Source of the DNA: Solimonas sp041659605
GTDB taxonomy: Bacteria > Pseudomonadota > Gammaproteobacteria > Nevskiales > Nevskiaceae
Direction: 5' to 3'
Length of the DNA: 64,000 nt
Assembly (NCBI GenBank): GCA_041659605.1
Contig: JBAZXW010000003.1
Coordinates: forward strand, 62,001 to 126,000
Shown here: one piece after another, positions 8,968 through 17,341 of the stretch
How positions within the stretch are numbered: position 1 is the stretch's first letter
Layout of the letters: every line of letters begins with the position of its first letter
Made by a program: the position numbers and the translations under genes
The notes under the pieces: generated by a model
Told to the model about the DNA's origin: nothing
What the model saw: the letters and a program-made list of their open reading frames with translations, nothing else
Databases searched by the model: none

Positions 8968-10701
8968 GTGGACAGCACATCGCGGATGGAGTTGCGGTCC
9001 CACGCGGCGCAGGTGGCCGCGGGCTACTACCCAAGCCTGCTGCATTGGTTGTTGCACTGGGCTCGAACGCAACCGGACAGTGTCTATCTGACACAGCCAC
9101 TGCCGGATGGCCGCATTGCCGAGTATCGCTGGTGCGAGGTTGCCGACCAGGCGTTACGGTTCGCCGCGTACCTCGACCAGTTGCAGCTTCCGCCACGTAG
9201 CAGCGTGGCGCTGCTCGGCAAGAATAGCGCCCACTGGATCATGGCGGACCTGGCGATCGGTCTAGCCGGCCACGTCAGCGTACCCTTGTACAGCACGCTC
9301 AACGCGCCGGGTGCAGCGTACGTCCTTGAGCATAGCGACGCGCGGCTGCTTCTGGTCGGCCGCCTCGACAGTGGCGCCGACGCGTTGCTGGCGCTGGCAG
9401 GCGCAATCAAGGTGCCGGTGGTCTCTCTGCCGCAGGCACCGATGATCGACGTGCCTCGTTGGGAGGACATCGTTGCCGCACACACGCCTCTCCCGGAGCC
9501 GAAGTTGCCGTTGGGAGGTGAAGTCGCAACCATCGCTTACACGTCCGGCAGCACCGGGCGGCCGAAGGGCGTCATGCACAGCCACGCCAACATGCTGTGC
9601 TTCGCCGAAGGCTTCAATCAGGGCTTTGCTCTCGACACCGGGGATCGCATGCTCTCCTACCTCCCGCTCGCGCACCTCGCCGAGCGTGGACTGGTCGAGG
9701 CAAACTCCCTGCGCCACGGCTTCGGCGTCTGGTTCAACGACTCGCTGGCGAGTTTCGCTGACGATCTGCGGCGCGCGCGCCCAACCGTGTTCTTCTCGGT
9801 CCCGCGCCTGTGGACGCGCTTCTACCAGTCAATCCAGGCGGGTTTTCCACAGCTTGAGCGGGCGTCCCGTGAGTCCTCGGGCGCCGAGGCCGCGTCCGCT
9901 CGCCGGCAGATTCTTGCGCAACTCGGGCTGGAGCAAGTGCGATGCGCAATGACCGGCTCGGCGCCGCTGTCGCCCGAGATCATCAGTTGGTACCGCGAAC
10001 TCGGGCTGGAGCTGCTCGAGGGCTATGGCATGTCGGAAAATTTTGGTTACTCGCATGGCAGCCGATTAGGCGAGGTTCGGCTCGGCTATGTCGGCCATCC
10101 GGCGCCCGGCGTCGAGTGCCGGCTGGGTGACGACGGCGAGGTTCTCGTGCGCAGCCCTGCGCAAATGCTTGGCTACTACAAGGATCCGGACCTCTCTGCC
10201 GCCAGCCTGACGGCGGACGGCTTTCTCAAGACTGGCGACCGCGGGGTGATCGATGAGTGTGGTCGACTTCGCATTACCGGGCGGGTCAAGGACCTGTTCA
10301 AGACCAGCAAGGGGAAGTACGTGGCGCCCGCGCCGATCGAGAACCTGCTCGGCCGCCACCCGCGTGTCGAAGCGGCCTGCGTCGCGGGCCTCGGGCTGCC
10401 GCAGCCGCTGGCGTTGCTCGTGATCGGGGGCGCCAGCGAGTTGGGCGCGACTCAGCGCGATGCGATTGCACGGGAGCTCGCAACGCTACTGGCAGAGGTG
10501 AACGGCGATCTGGCAGATCACGAGCGGCTTTGCTGTCTGGTGGTGGTCGACGAACCCTGGACGATCGACAACGGATGCCTGACCGTGACGTTGAAGATCC
10601 GACGTGACGCCATCGAGGCGCGACATGCGCGGCAATGTGCTGACTGGCACGCTCACGGCGCGGCGGTCATTTGGGAAGCTGACCGACCGCTAACCGAATG
10701 A
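8968..10701 (+). CDS. long-chain-type acyl-CoA synthetase
   Basis: 577 aa from GTG 8968, which lies just after the crotonase stop; ATG 8986 is an alternative and neither has a strong ribosome-binding site. Motifs: AYTSGSTGRPKGVMHSHANM (P-loop), LEGYGMSENFGYSH, FLKTGDRGVIDECGRLRITG and RVKDLFKTSKGKYVAP, the last typical of the FAA1/long-chain branch. It makes acyl-CoA from a fatty or bulky acid plus ATP and CoA. The presence of a second ligase of a different subfamily suggests that the pathway activates two different acids or degradation stages. Confidence 0.88.
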   Translation: MDSTSRMELRSHAAQVAAGYYPSLLHWLLHWARTQPDSVYLTQPLPDGRIAEYRWCEVADQALRFAAYLDQLQLPPRSSVALLGKNSAHWIMADLAIGLAGHVSVPLYSTLNAPGAAYVLEHSDARLLLVGRLDSGADALLALAGAIKVPVVSLPQAPMIDVPRWEDIVAAHTPLPEPKLPLGGEVATIAYTSGSTGRPKGVMHSHANMLCFAEGFNQGFALDTGDRMLSYLPLAHLAERGLVEANSLRHGFGVWFNDSLASFADDLRRARPTVFFSVPRLWTRFYQSIQAGFPQLERASRESSGAEAASARRQILAQLGLEQVRCAMTGSAPLSPEIISWYRELGLELLEGYGMSENFGYSHGSRLGEVRLGYVGHPAPGVECRLGDDGEVLVRSPAQMLGYYKDPDLSAASLTADGFLKTGDRGVIDECGRLRITGRVKDLFKTSKGKYVAPAPIENLLGRHPRVEAACVAGLGLPQPLALLVIGGASELGATQRDAIARELATLLAEVNGDLADHERLCCLVVVDEPWTIDNGCLTVTLKIRRDAIEARHARQCADWHAHGAAVIWEADRPLTE

Positions 10702-10745
10702 CACTCGCGCACTTGGCGCCTTGTCGACAAATCAAGCCCGGCCAG

Positions 10746-11690
10746 TCAGTAGCCGCGTTGTAGATCGACGCGCAAATCGGCCAGGGCCTCGCCGGCTTCC
10801 AGGCGTCGCAGCACCGACTGGAGAAAACTGGCGACTGCCGTCGGAGTCACGGTGCTGGCTACGTGCGGCGTGACAGTCACTTGCGGATGAGTCCAGTAAC
10901 GATGGCTCGACGGCAGCGGCTCAACCGCGAAGGCATCCAGTGTCGCTTCTTCGAGGTGGCCGGTATCCAGCGCCTCAATGAGATCGTCATCCACAACGAT
11001 CGCGCCACGCGACGCGTTGATCAGCGATGCCCCGCGCGGCAGTTGCGCCAGTCGGCGCGCATTCAGCAATCCGCGCGTCTGCTCCGTGAGCGGCAGCAGG
11101 CATACGAGGATCTCTGTACCGCACAGAAAATCGCCCAGACGCTCTTCACCGCTGAAGCAGTGCACGCCGGCTTGCACGTGCTCCGTTCGGCTCCAGGCGC
11201 GGAGGCGAAACCCAAGTGCGCCCAGCGCCTGCGCACAAGCGCGGCCGATTGTGCCCAGACCAAGAATGCCGACCGTGCGCTCGCTCGCAGCAGGCGGCAC
11301 CAGCTGACGCCACTCGCACCTGTGCTGGAACTCCCGGTAGCGTCGTGCTTGCCGATGATGCTGCAGCACCCCGAGTACGACGTACTCGACCATACGTGCA
11401 ACCAAGTCAGGCTGAACACCGCGGATGATCGGCACATCGGGTAGTTGCGGATCGGTCGCCAAGTGATCAATGCCCGCGCCGATCGGCACGATACAAGTGA
11501 GGTTTGGCAGGCTCGCCAGCGCGCCCGGCGGCGGTGCCAGTGCCAGCGCATAGCCGATGTCGCCGTGCGGCCCGATGTCGGGCCACACACGGACGTCACG
11601 CCCGGTCAGCGCGGCGCGCAGCGCCGGCACGAAATATTCGTCCAGCGGCTTGGGGAGGAAGACAGCGAGACTGGTCGACGGTCTCTGCAT
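10746..11690 (-). CDS. D-2-hydroxyacid dehydrogenase (GhrA-like)
   Basis: 314 aa from ATG 11690, close to the length of glyoxylate/hydroxypyruvate reductase A. The Rossmann motif GILGLGTIGRACAQAL is followed by the Arg (NASRGAIVVDD), Glu (FAVEPLP) and His (TPHVAS) catalytic triad of the family. It interconverts a 2-hydroxy acid and a 2-keto acid with NAD(P)H. ATG 11690 lies 4 nt past the stop of the CMD gene; ATG 11708 would overlap it. Second gene of a leftward operon; the actual substrate is unknown. Confidence 0.85.
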   Translation of the reverse strand: MQRPSTSLAVFLPKPLDEYFVPALRAALTGRDVRVWPDIGPHGDIGYALALAPPPGALASLPNLTCIVPIGAGIDHLATDPQLPDVPIIRGVQPDLVARMVEYVVLGVLQHHRQARRYREFQHRCEWRQLVPPAASERTVGILGLGTIGRACAQALGALGFRLRAWSRTEHVQAGVHCFSGEERLGDFLCGTEILVCLLPLTEQTRGLLNARRLAQLPRGASLINASRGAIVVDDDLIEALDTGHLEEATLDAFAVEPLPSSHRYWTHPQVTVTPHVASTVTPTAVASFLQSVLRRLEAGEALADLRVDLQRGY

Positions 11691-11694
11691 ACGC

Positions 11695-12270
11695 TCATGC
11701 TCGACCATTGCGCCACGCTTCAAGTTCTCCGGCGTCCAAATTCTGGCCCGAGAGGTCGATCGCCTGATCCTCAAGCTCGATGCCAAACGTTTCGATCACC
11801 CGGCTCTGCATGAGATAAAAGCCGATCCCGATCACCAGCTCGACGAAGTGGCGCGTAGGCAGGCGGGCCTTGAAGAAGGTGAATACTTCCTCACTTGGGC
11901 GTGCGCCGATCGCCAGATCCTCGGCCAGCCGAGCCGCCATGCGCTGGTCGGGATCGAGATGCGCGCTGGCAGAGCCTTCCCTTGCAGCAGCGATCAATTC
12001 GTCGCTCATTCGGTAGCGTCTCGAAACCTTTGCCAACTGCTCGAACTCGTACGGCGAATCCACGGCAGCACACAGCCGCAGCAAGGCGACCTGCCGAAGT
12101 ACCGGGTCCAGCTCACTGCGGTTGAGCACACCGTCGCTGACTCGCAGAATCGACTCAACGATACCTTCGGCCCAGCTTTCCATGCGCAGCAGGTTCAGGC
12201 GCGGCACGCGCTCCATGAGCCATTGCACACGCTCGGAAGCGAGCTGGGTCGGATAGGGGATACGCGGCAT
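11695..12270 (-). CDS. carboxymuconolactone decarboxylase-family protein
   Basis: 191 aa, helical CMD/AhpD-like fold: LDPVLRQVALLRLCAAVDSPYEFEQLAKVS resembles the core helix pair, and HFVELVIGIGFYLMQSRVIETFGIELED matches the C-terminal helices. The CxxC redox pair of AhpD is absent, so a peroxidase role is unlikely. Proteins of this type often sit in catabolic clusters with undefined function. First gene of a leftward operon starting close to operator-like site C. Confidence 0.7.
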   Translation of the reverse strand: MPRIPYPTQLASERVQWLMERVPRLNLLRMESWAEGIVESILRVSDGVLNRSELDPVLRQVALLRLCAAVDSPYEFEQLAKVSRRYRMSDELIAAAREGSASAHLDPDQRMAARLAEDLAIGARPSEEVFTFFKARLPTRHFVELVIGIGFYLMQSRVIETFGIELEDQAIDLSGQNLDAGELEAWRNGRA

Positions 12271-12310
12271 GGTGATGCTCCGGATGGGGTGTCAGGTCGT
12301 TATTGACTTT

Positions 12311-12330
12311 ATCATTAGGCGCCGTAGTAT
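12311..12330. promoter_or_regulatory. operator-like palindrome C
   Basis: Sequence around TTAGGCGCCGTA (12315-12326), centred on GGCGCC, in the gap between the divergent CMD and DUF3089 genes, 41 bp from the CMD start. It shares 10 of 12 core bases with site B read on the other strand, and the first nine with site A. A TAT-rich tail follows the core, as at site A. Confidence 0.6.
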
Positions 12331-12394
12331 ATCGCAAGCTGGCTTTGTGCCAAGTAGTGCAAGTTGGCGTAACCGCAATCCGGAGTGGATGACG

Positions 12395-13600
12395 ATGATT
12401 GGATGGCTGCTCCTCGGTGGCGGGATTGCCGTGCTGTTGTACCTGCTTGCCACGCGGTGGCTCGAAGACATCTTTCTCTTCTTTGTCACGCCACGCCACG
12501 AGCCGGGCACGCGACCTGCACCACGCCCGCCGGACTATGCTGACCCGGCCGCCTGGGCTGCCTGGCCTGGAACCAACGGCCCGGCCGAGCGCGTGCCGAG
12601 TGGCGAGACGCGAGTGCCGGAGGCTGAGCGACCGGCCGATGTGTTCTACATTCACCCGACCCTGTGGATGTCGCCGCACAGCTGGAATGGGCCGATAGAC
12701 GATCCAGTCCTCAACCGCCGCGTTGACAGCATGCTGATCACAGGCCAGGCGGCCGCGTTCAACAAGGCCGGCCGCATCTTCGCGCCACGCTACCGGCAAT
12801 GCACTGTGGTCGCGACGCGCCTGCATTCTCGTCATGTACCTGCGATCGACCTTGCGTATCAGGACATCAAGCGTGCTTTCCAGCATTTTCTCGCGCATGG
12901 CACGGATGGTCGGCCGCTGATCCTCGCAGCACACAGCCAGGGCTCGTTCCACCTCTTGCGCCTTCTTGCCGAAGACGTACTCGGCACGCCGCTGATGCGG
13001 CGATTGGTTGCCGTGTACGCGCCCGGCTGCTGGACGCCGAAGGATCTATTCGCGCCGGGCGGCGTGTTGGCTGGATTACCGGTGTGCGAGGGTCCGCTCG
13101 ATACGGGTTGCTTCATTGCCTGGGAAACCTTCGCGGAGGACGGCGACCCGCTGGCCATGCAACTCAAGGTTCCCTACTGGGATGGCACCGAGTACCGAGG
13201 CAGGGAACCGGAAGCGCTCGACGCCGTGATCATCGATCCGATCAGCTGGCAGCGCTCAGGCGGCTCGCCGCGCGATGCCCACCTTGGCCTCGTGAGAACC
13301 GGCTACCGCAGCTACAGAGAAGCGTCGCGCTTGGGCGGGCTGCACGGTGACGCGCCCTTGCCCGCACCAACGCGCCGACACATTTCGACGCGCCTGGCCC
13401 GAAATGCCGTTCGCGTGTCGCGAATCACCGATCCCAAGCTCAAGTACGCCGCCTTCAAGGGCAAGAGCCTGCATGTCCTCGACTACACCCTGTTCTTTCT
13501 CGATGTTAGGGAGAACGCCTATGCCCGGGCGACTTCGTTTCGCGCGGCAGGGGCCGACACGACCTGCCTCCGCGGAGAGGAAGCACAACGAACCGCGTGA
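12395..13600 (+). CDS. DUF3089-family alpha/beta hydrolase-like membrane-anchored protein
   Basis: 401 aa. An N-terminal hydrophobic helix (IGWLLLGGGIAVLLYLLA) anchors it, probably with the rest in the periplasm. DVFYIHPTLWMS and AAHSQGSFH (nucleophile-elbow GxSxG-like, with Ser) match the DUF3089 lipase/esterase-like family. ATG 12395 is chosen because CGGAG at 12381 is about 9 nt upstream; ATG 12389 is also possible. It may release a carboxylic acid from an ester for the ligases of the cluster (inference from context and operator site C). Confidence 0.75.
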   Translation: MIGWLLLGGGIAVLLYLLATRWLEDIFLFFVTPRHEPGTRPAPRPPDYADPAAWAAWPGTNGPAERVPSGETRVPEAERPADVFYIHPTLWMSPHSWNGPIDDPVLNRRVDSMLITGQAAAFNKAGRIFAPRYRQCTVVATRLHSRHVPAIDLAYQDIKRAFQHFLAHGTDGRPLILAAHSQGSFHLLRLLAEDVLGTPLMRRLVAVYAPGCWTPKDLFAPGGVLAGLPVCEGPLDTGCFIAWETFAEDGDPLAMQLKVPYWDGTEYRGREPEALDAVIIDPISWQRSGGSPRDAHLGLVRTGYRSYREASRLGGLHGDAPLPAPTRRHISTRLARNAVRVSRITDPKLKYAAFKGKSLHVLDYTLFFLDVRENAYARATSFRAAGADTTCLRGEEAQRTA

Positions 13601-13669
13601 CGTTCGGTAGGCCCATGCCGGTTGTGGCGTTTCAACCTAGGAAACAGCAGCTTTCGCAAGTAGCAAGAG

Positions 13670-13996
13670 ATGGACAGGTCGAGCCAATCAGATGACTTGC
13701 CTATCAGCGACGATGGCGGACGCAAACTTTTGCTGAGGCCTTCTCCCGACGGATGCAGTTGTCGTAATCATCGACTGCAGGCGCTGTCGCCACGCGAACG
13801 TCAGGCGTTCTTTCACGTTGTCGCCGGAAAGACCATCAAGGAAATCGCTGTGGAGATGTCCGTTCGGCGCAAGACTGCTGAGAACTACCGCGCCAGAGTT
13901 CTGGCCAAGATCGATGTACGTAACGCCGCGGAGGCCGTCCATTTCGCCGTGATCCACGGGCTACTCGTCAATGAGTCCGGACCCTCCGTCCGTTGA
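13670..13996 (+). CDS. orphan LuxR/GerE-type DNA-binding protein
   Basis: 108 aa. Only the helix-turn-helix domain is present (LSPRERQAFFHVVAGKTIKE, then ...VRRKTAENYRARVLAKIDVR), about residues 38-100. There is no receiver or ligand domain; about 37 low-conservation residues precede it. It resembles the output domain of FixJ/NarL response regulators and could be a remnant of one or a small autonomous regulator. It sits alone at the right end of the catabolic cluster, so it may or may not regulate it. Confidence 0.7.
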   Translation: MDRSSQSDDLPISDDGGRKLLLRPSPDGCSCRNHRLQALSPRERQAFFHVVAGKTIKEIAVEMSVRRKTAENYRARVLAKIDVRNAAEAVHFAVIHGLLVNESGPSVR

Positions 13997-14254
13997 GTGC
14001 ACTTCAAAGGAGCCTCTTCCTGCCGCTCTCCACTGGCCGAATGCGCGCGCAAACGGAGCTGAGTGCTTTTATCAATGAAAGGGCCGCATTCCGGACTGGT
14101 CGTCTCCAAGTCAGCACTCAATAGATCCAGTGTCACCTTGTTTGACCTAGTCGGCCAAACATTCTTGCACCCACCAGCCCGCCGGGCTGTGCCGGGCAGG
14201 GATTGACATCGGGAACGAAAGATTCATACTGGTCGGTATGTTGATGGGGCCCCG
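13997..14254. other. intergenic region without a recognised gene
   Basis: 258 bp between the orphan HTH gene and the TetR gene. The right part holds the TetR promoter and operator (14203-14240). I see no coding signal or structured RNA in the left part. Codon and base usage change character here: genes to the right have far stronger G/C third positions. Confidence 0.5.
14203..14240 (+). promoter_or_regulatory. tetR promoter with overlapping palindromic operator
   Basis: A consensus -35 TTGACA (14203-14208), a 16-bp spacer and CATACT as -10 (14225-14230). The -10 is the left arm of CATACTGGTCGGTATG (14225-14240), a palindrome of the CATACYGRYCRGTATG type common at TetR-family autoregulatory sites. 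The site overlaps the -10, so binding should block transcription of the tetR-RND operon. Confidence 0.7.
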
Positions 14255-14947
14255 ATGAAAGCCGTCGCCAAACGCCAGCCGGACCGCACGCGCCAGACCC
14301 TGCTCGAATGCGCGTTCGAGGAAATGCACCGCTCGGGCTTCCGCGCCGCGAGCCTGGACGCGATCCTCGAATCGAGCGGCGTGACCAAGGGCGCGCTGTA
14401 TCACCACTTCGGCAGCAAGACGCAGCTGGGCTACGCCGTCGTCGAGGAAGTGGTGCGGCCGTGGATCGAGGCGGCGTGGCGGCCGGTGGTCGACGCCGAC
14501 AACTGCATCGACGCCGCGATCACCGTGTGCCGCGAGCTGACCCGCACCCGCTCGGCGCATGCGATCGAGTACGGCTGTCCGTTCAACAACCTGATCAACG
14601 AAATGTCGCCGGTCGACGAGGGCTTCCGCAAACGCCTGCAGACGATCCTCGACGACTGGCGCGCCGGCATCGTCGCCGCGATGCGCAACGGCCAGGAACG
14701 CCGCGTCGTGCGCGCGGATGTCGCCGCCGAGGACGCGGCCGCTTTCATCATCGCTTCGATCGAGGGCGGCGTCGGACTCGCCAAGTCCAAGCGCTCGCGC
14801 GAGTTCCTCGAATCGAGCATGCGCGGCCTGGTCGACTACCTCGAATCATTACGTGCCCGTCCTGGGCAAGCCGCGGCCGTACGTCATGCGCGTCCTGCGC
14901 AAGACGGGGCCGTCCTGGCCCCGACCTTCAAAACAAGCAGAAGCTGA
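14255..14947 (+). CDS. TetR/AcrR-family transcriptional regulator
   Basis: 230 aa. The N-terminal HTH is typical: TRQTLLECAFEEMHRSGF, then GVTKGALYHHFGSKTQLGYA. The C-terminal ligand domain includes YGCPFNNLINEMSPVDEGFR, characteristic of TetR proteins with a TetR_C_16-like/YcdC-like domain. The last 30 residues are low-complexity and weakly folded. It lies 12 nt upstream of the RND gene and just downstream of a palindrome overlapping its own promoter, so it most likely autoregulates and represses the exporter operon. Confidence 0.88.
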   Translation: MKAVAKRQPDRTRQTLLECAFEEMHRSGFRAASLDAILESSGVTKGALYHHFGSKTQLGYAVVEEVVRPWIEAAWRPVVDADNCIDAAITVCRELTRTRSAHAIEYGCPFNNLINEMSPVDEGFRKRLQTILDDWRAGIVAAMRNGQERRVVRADVAAEDAAAFIIASIEGGVGLAKSKRSREFLESSMRGLVDYLESLRARPGQAAAVRHARPAQDGAVLAPTFKTSRS

Positions 14948-14959
14948 GCGGAGCACTCC

Positions 14960-17341
14960 ATGTCCGACATGTCGCGGTTCGATCGCTCGATCGTCGCCTA
15001 TGCCCAATGGCTGTTGCGCGCCCGCTGGTGGGTCGTGCTGGGCAGCCTGCTCGCCGTTGCGGCCTTCACCTACGGCGTGCAGAACCTCAAGTTCTCCACC
15101 GATTACCGCGTCTACTTCGGCAAGGACAATCCGCAGCTGCAGGCCTTCGACGAGGTGCAGAACGTCTACGCCAAGAGCGACAACGTGCTGTTTGTCATCG
15201 AGCCGCGCGACGGCGACGTCTTCACACCGCGCGTGCTCGAAGCGGTGCGCGCGGTCACCGCGGAGGCCTGGAAGCTGCCGTACACGCTGCGCGTCGATTC
15301 GATCACCAACTTCCAGCACACCGAGGCCAACGACGACGACCTCAACGTCGCGCCTGTGCTCGGCGAAGACGAAGACATCAGCCCGGAGCGCGTCGCAAAG
15401 CTGCGTGAGGTCGCCCTGCACGAGCCCTTGCTGCTGCGCCGGCTGATCTCGCCCACCGGCCACGTCACGGCGGTCAATATCTCGACGCAGTTTCCGCCGC
15501 TGGATCAGCAGACGCAGAAGGAACTGCCAGAGGCGATCGCCGCGGTGCGCGCATTGCGCGCACGCATCCTCGCCGACTATCCGGAGGTCAAGGAGGTCTA
15601 CCTCTCCGGTTCCAACATGATGAGCCAGTCGTTCACCGAGGCCGCAAAGGCGGATATGGTGTCGCTGGTGCCGGCGATGTACGCGGCGATCTTCGTGATC
15701 ATGGCCGTGATGCTGCGCTCGGTCTGGGCCACGTTCGGCACCTTGCTGGTGGTGTTCTTTTCGGCGATGTCGGCGATGGGCATCGCCGGCTACATCGGTA
15801 TCGGCCTGTCGCCGCCGGTCGTGCAGGCGCCGCAGATCATCACAGTGCTGGCGATCGCCGACAGCGTGCACATCTGCCTGACGATGTTCGCGCTGATGCG
15901 CGAAGGCTGGGACAAGCACGCGGCCATCGTCGAGTCGATGCGCCTGAATTTCGTCCCCGTGTTTCTGACCAGCGCAACGACGTCGATCTGCTTCCTCGGC
16001 ACCAACTTCACCGATTCGCCGCCGCTGACCGCTCTGGGCAACATCAGCTCGATCGGCGGCATGCTGTCCTGGGCGTTCGCGATGTCGATGCTGCCGGCGC
16101 TGCTCGCGATCCTGCCGGCGCGCGTGCCCAGGGAACGCAAGGTTTCCTGGATCACCACGGCGATGGACCGTCTCGGCGACTTCGTACTGAAAAACCGCAA
16201 GCCCGTGTTCTGGTCGGCGCTGCTGACGGTCACCGGGCTGACTGCCCTGGCGCCGCTCAACGAAGCCAACGATCACTTCGCGCACTTCTTCGACGAGAGC
16301 ATCCGCTTCCGCACCGACACCGACTACACGGTCGACAATCTCACCGGCCTGTACTCGATCGAGTTCTCGCTCAAGTCGGGCGAGCCCAACGGCATCGCCG
16401 ACCCCGAGTACCTGCGCAAGGTCCAGGCCTTCGCCGACTGGTGGCACGAGAATCCCAAGGTGCTGTACGTCGGCACCGTGACCGACGTCTTCAAGAAGCT
16501 CAACAAGTCGATGCACGGCGACGACGCGCAGTGGTATTCGCTGCCGGACAATCGCGAACTGGCGGCGCAGTATCTGCTGCTGTACGAGATTTCGCTGCCG
16601 TTCGGGCTGGATCTCAACAACCAGATCAACATCGACAAGTCGTCCACGCGCTTCGTCGTCGTCCTCAAGCACCTGAAATCGCGCGAGACCCGCGAGATCG
16701 AGGAGTCTGCGCAGGCCTGGCTGAGCGCCAACGCGCCGGGCATGGAGACGCTGGGTGTGTCCCCGGCGGTGATGTTCGCCTACATCTCGGAACGCAATAT
16801 TCGCTCGAATTTTCTGTCGCTGCCGTTCTGCATGGCCGCGATCTCGCTGCTGCTGCTACCCGGCCTGCGCAGCCTGCGCTTCGGCCTGCTGTCGCTGGTC
16901 CCCAACCTGTTGCCGCTGGGCATGGCCTTCGGCGTCTGGTACCTGATCGACGGCGAGATCATCTTCACCCAGGCGGTCGTGCTCAACATGGTCGTCGGCA
17001 TCATCGTCGACAACACCATCCACTTCCTCAACAAGTACCTGCGTGCGCGCCGGCAGATGGGCCGCACGCCGGAGCAGGCGATCCACTTTGCCTTCCACGA
17101 GGCCAGCTCGGCGATGATCGTCACGACGCTGATCCTGGCGTCCGGCTTCTTCATCCTCGCGCAGTCCGCGTTCCTGCCCAACAGCAACATGGCGCTGTTG
17201 ACCACGATCGCGATCCTGCTCGCGCTGCCGGTGAACCTGCTGTTGCTGCCGCAGCTGGTGCTGCTGATCGACCGCCGGCGTGCACCCGCTTCCACTTTCC
17301 AGGAGTCCTCCGATGCCGATGTCACTTTCGCTGCCAAGTAA
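14960..17341 (+). CDS. RND/MMPL-superfamily exporter
   Basis: 793 aa inner-membrane protein with 12 predicted helices in two halves: a first helix near 25-45 (WWVVLGSLLAVAAFTYG), a periplasmic loop, a helix block near 235-390, a second periplasmic loop and a final block near 610-775. It is of the COG1033 predicted-exporter type, not AcrB-like: shorter, and no adjacent membrane-fusion protein. Such pumps move lipids or hydrophobic compounds. It overlaps the LolA-like gene by 29 nt, which supports one complex with that protein and the barrel downstream. Confidence 0.88.
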   Translation: MSDMSRFDRSIVAYAQWLLRARWWVVLGSLLAVAAFTYGVQNLKFSTDYRVYFGKDNPQLQAFDEVQNVYAKSDNVLFVIEPRDGDVFTPRVLEAVRAVTAEAWKLPYTLRVDSITNFQHTEANDDDLNVAPVLGEDEDISPERVAKLREVALHEPLLLRRLISPTGHVTAVNISTQFPPLDQQTQKELPEAIAAVRALRARILADYPEVKEVYLSGSNMMSQSFTEAAKADMVSLVPAMYAAIFVIMAVMLRSVWATFGTLLVVFFSAMSAMGIAGYIGIGLSPPVVQAPQIITVLAIADSVHICLTMFALMREGWDKHAAIVESMRLNFVPVFLTSATTSICFLGTNFTDSPPLTALGNISSIGGMLSWAFAMSMLPALLAILPARVPRERKVSWITTAMDRLGDFVLKNRKPVFWSALLTVTGLTALAPLNEANDHFAHFFDESIRFRTDTDYTVDNLTGLYSIEFSLKSGEPNGIADPEYLRKVQAFADWWHENPKVLYVGTVTDVFKKLNKSMHGDDAQWYSLPDNRELAAQYLLLYEISLPFGLDLNNQINIDKSSTRFVVVLKHLKSRETREIEESAQAWLSANAPGMETLGVSPAVMFAYISERNIRSNFLSLPFCMAAISLLLLPGLRSLRFGLLSLVPNLLPLGMAFGVWYLIDGEIIFTQAVVLNMVVGIIVDNTIHFLNKYLRARRQMGRTPEQAIHFAFHEASSAMIVTTLILASGFFILAQSAFLPNSNMALLTTIAILLALPVNLLLLPQLVLLIDRRRAPASTFQESSDADVTFAAK

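Noticed and set aside
10711..10728. Fourth copy of the TTAGGYRCC operator
   Set aside because: TTGGCGCCTT at about 10715 keeps the GGCGCC core but lacks the flanking TA and tail and does not lie in a divergent promoter region.
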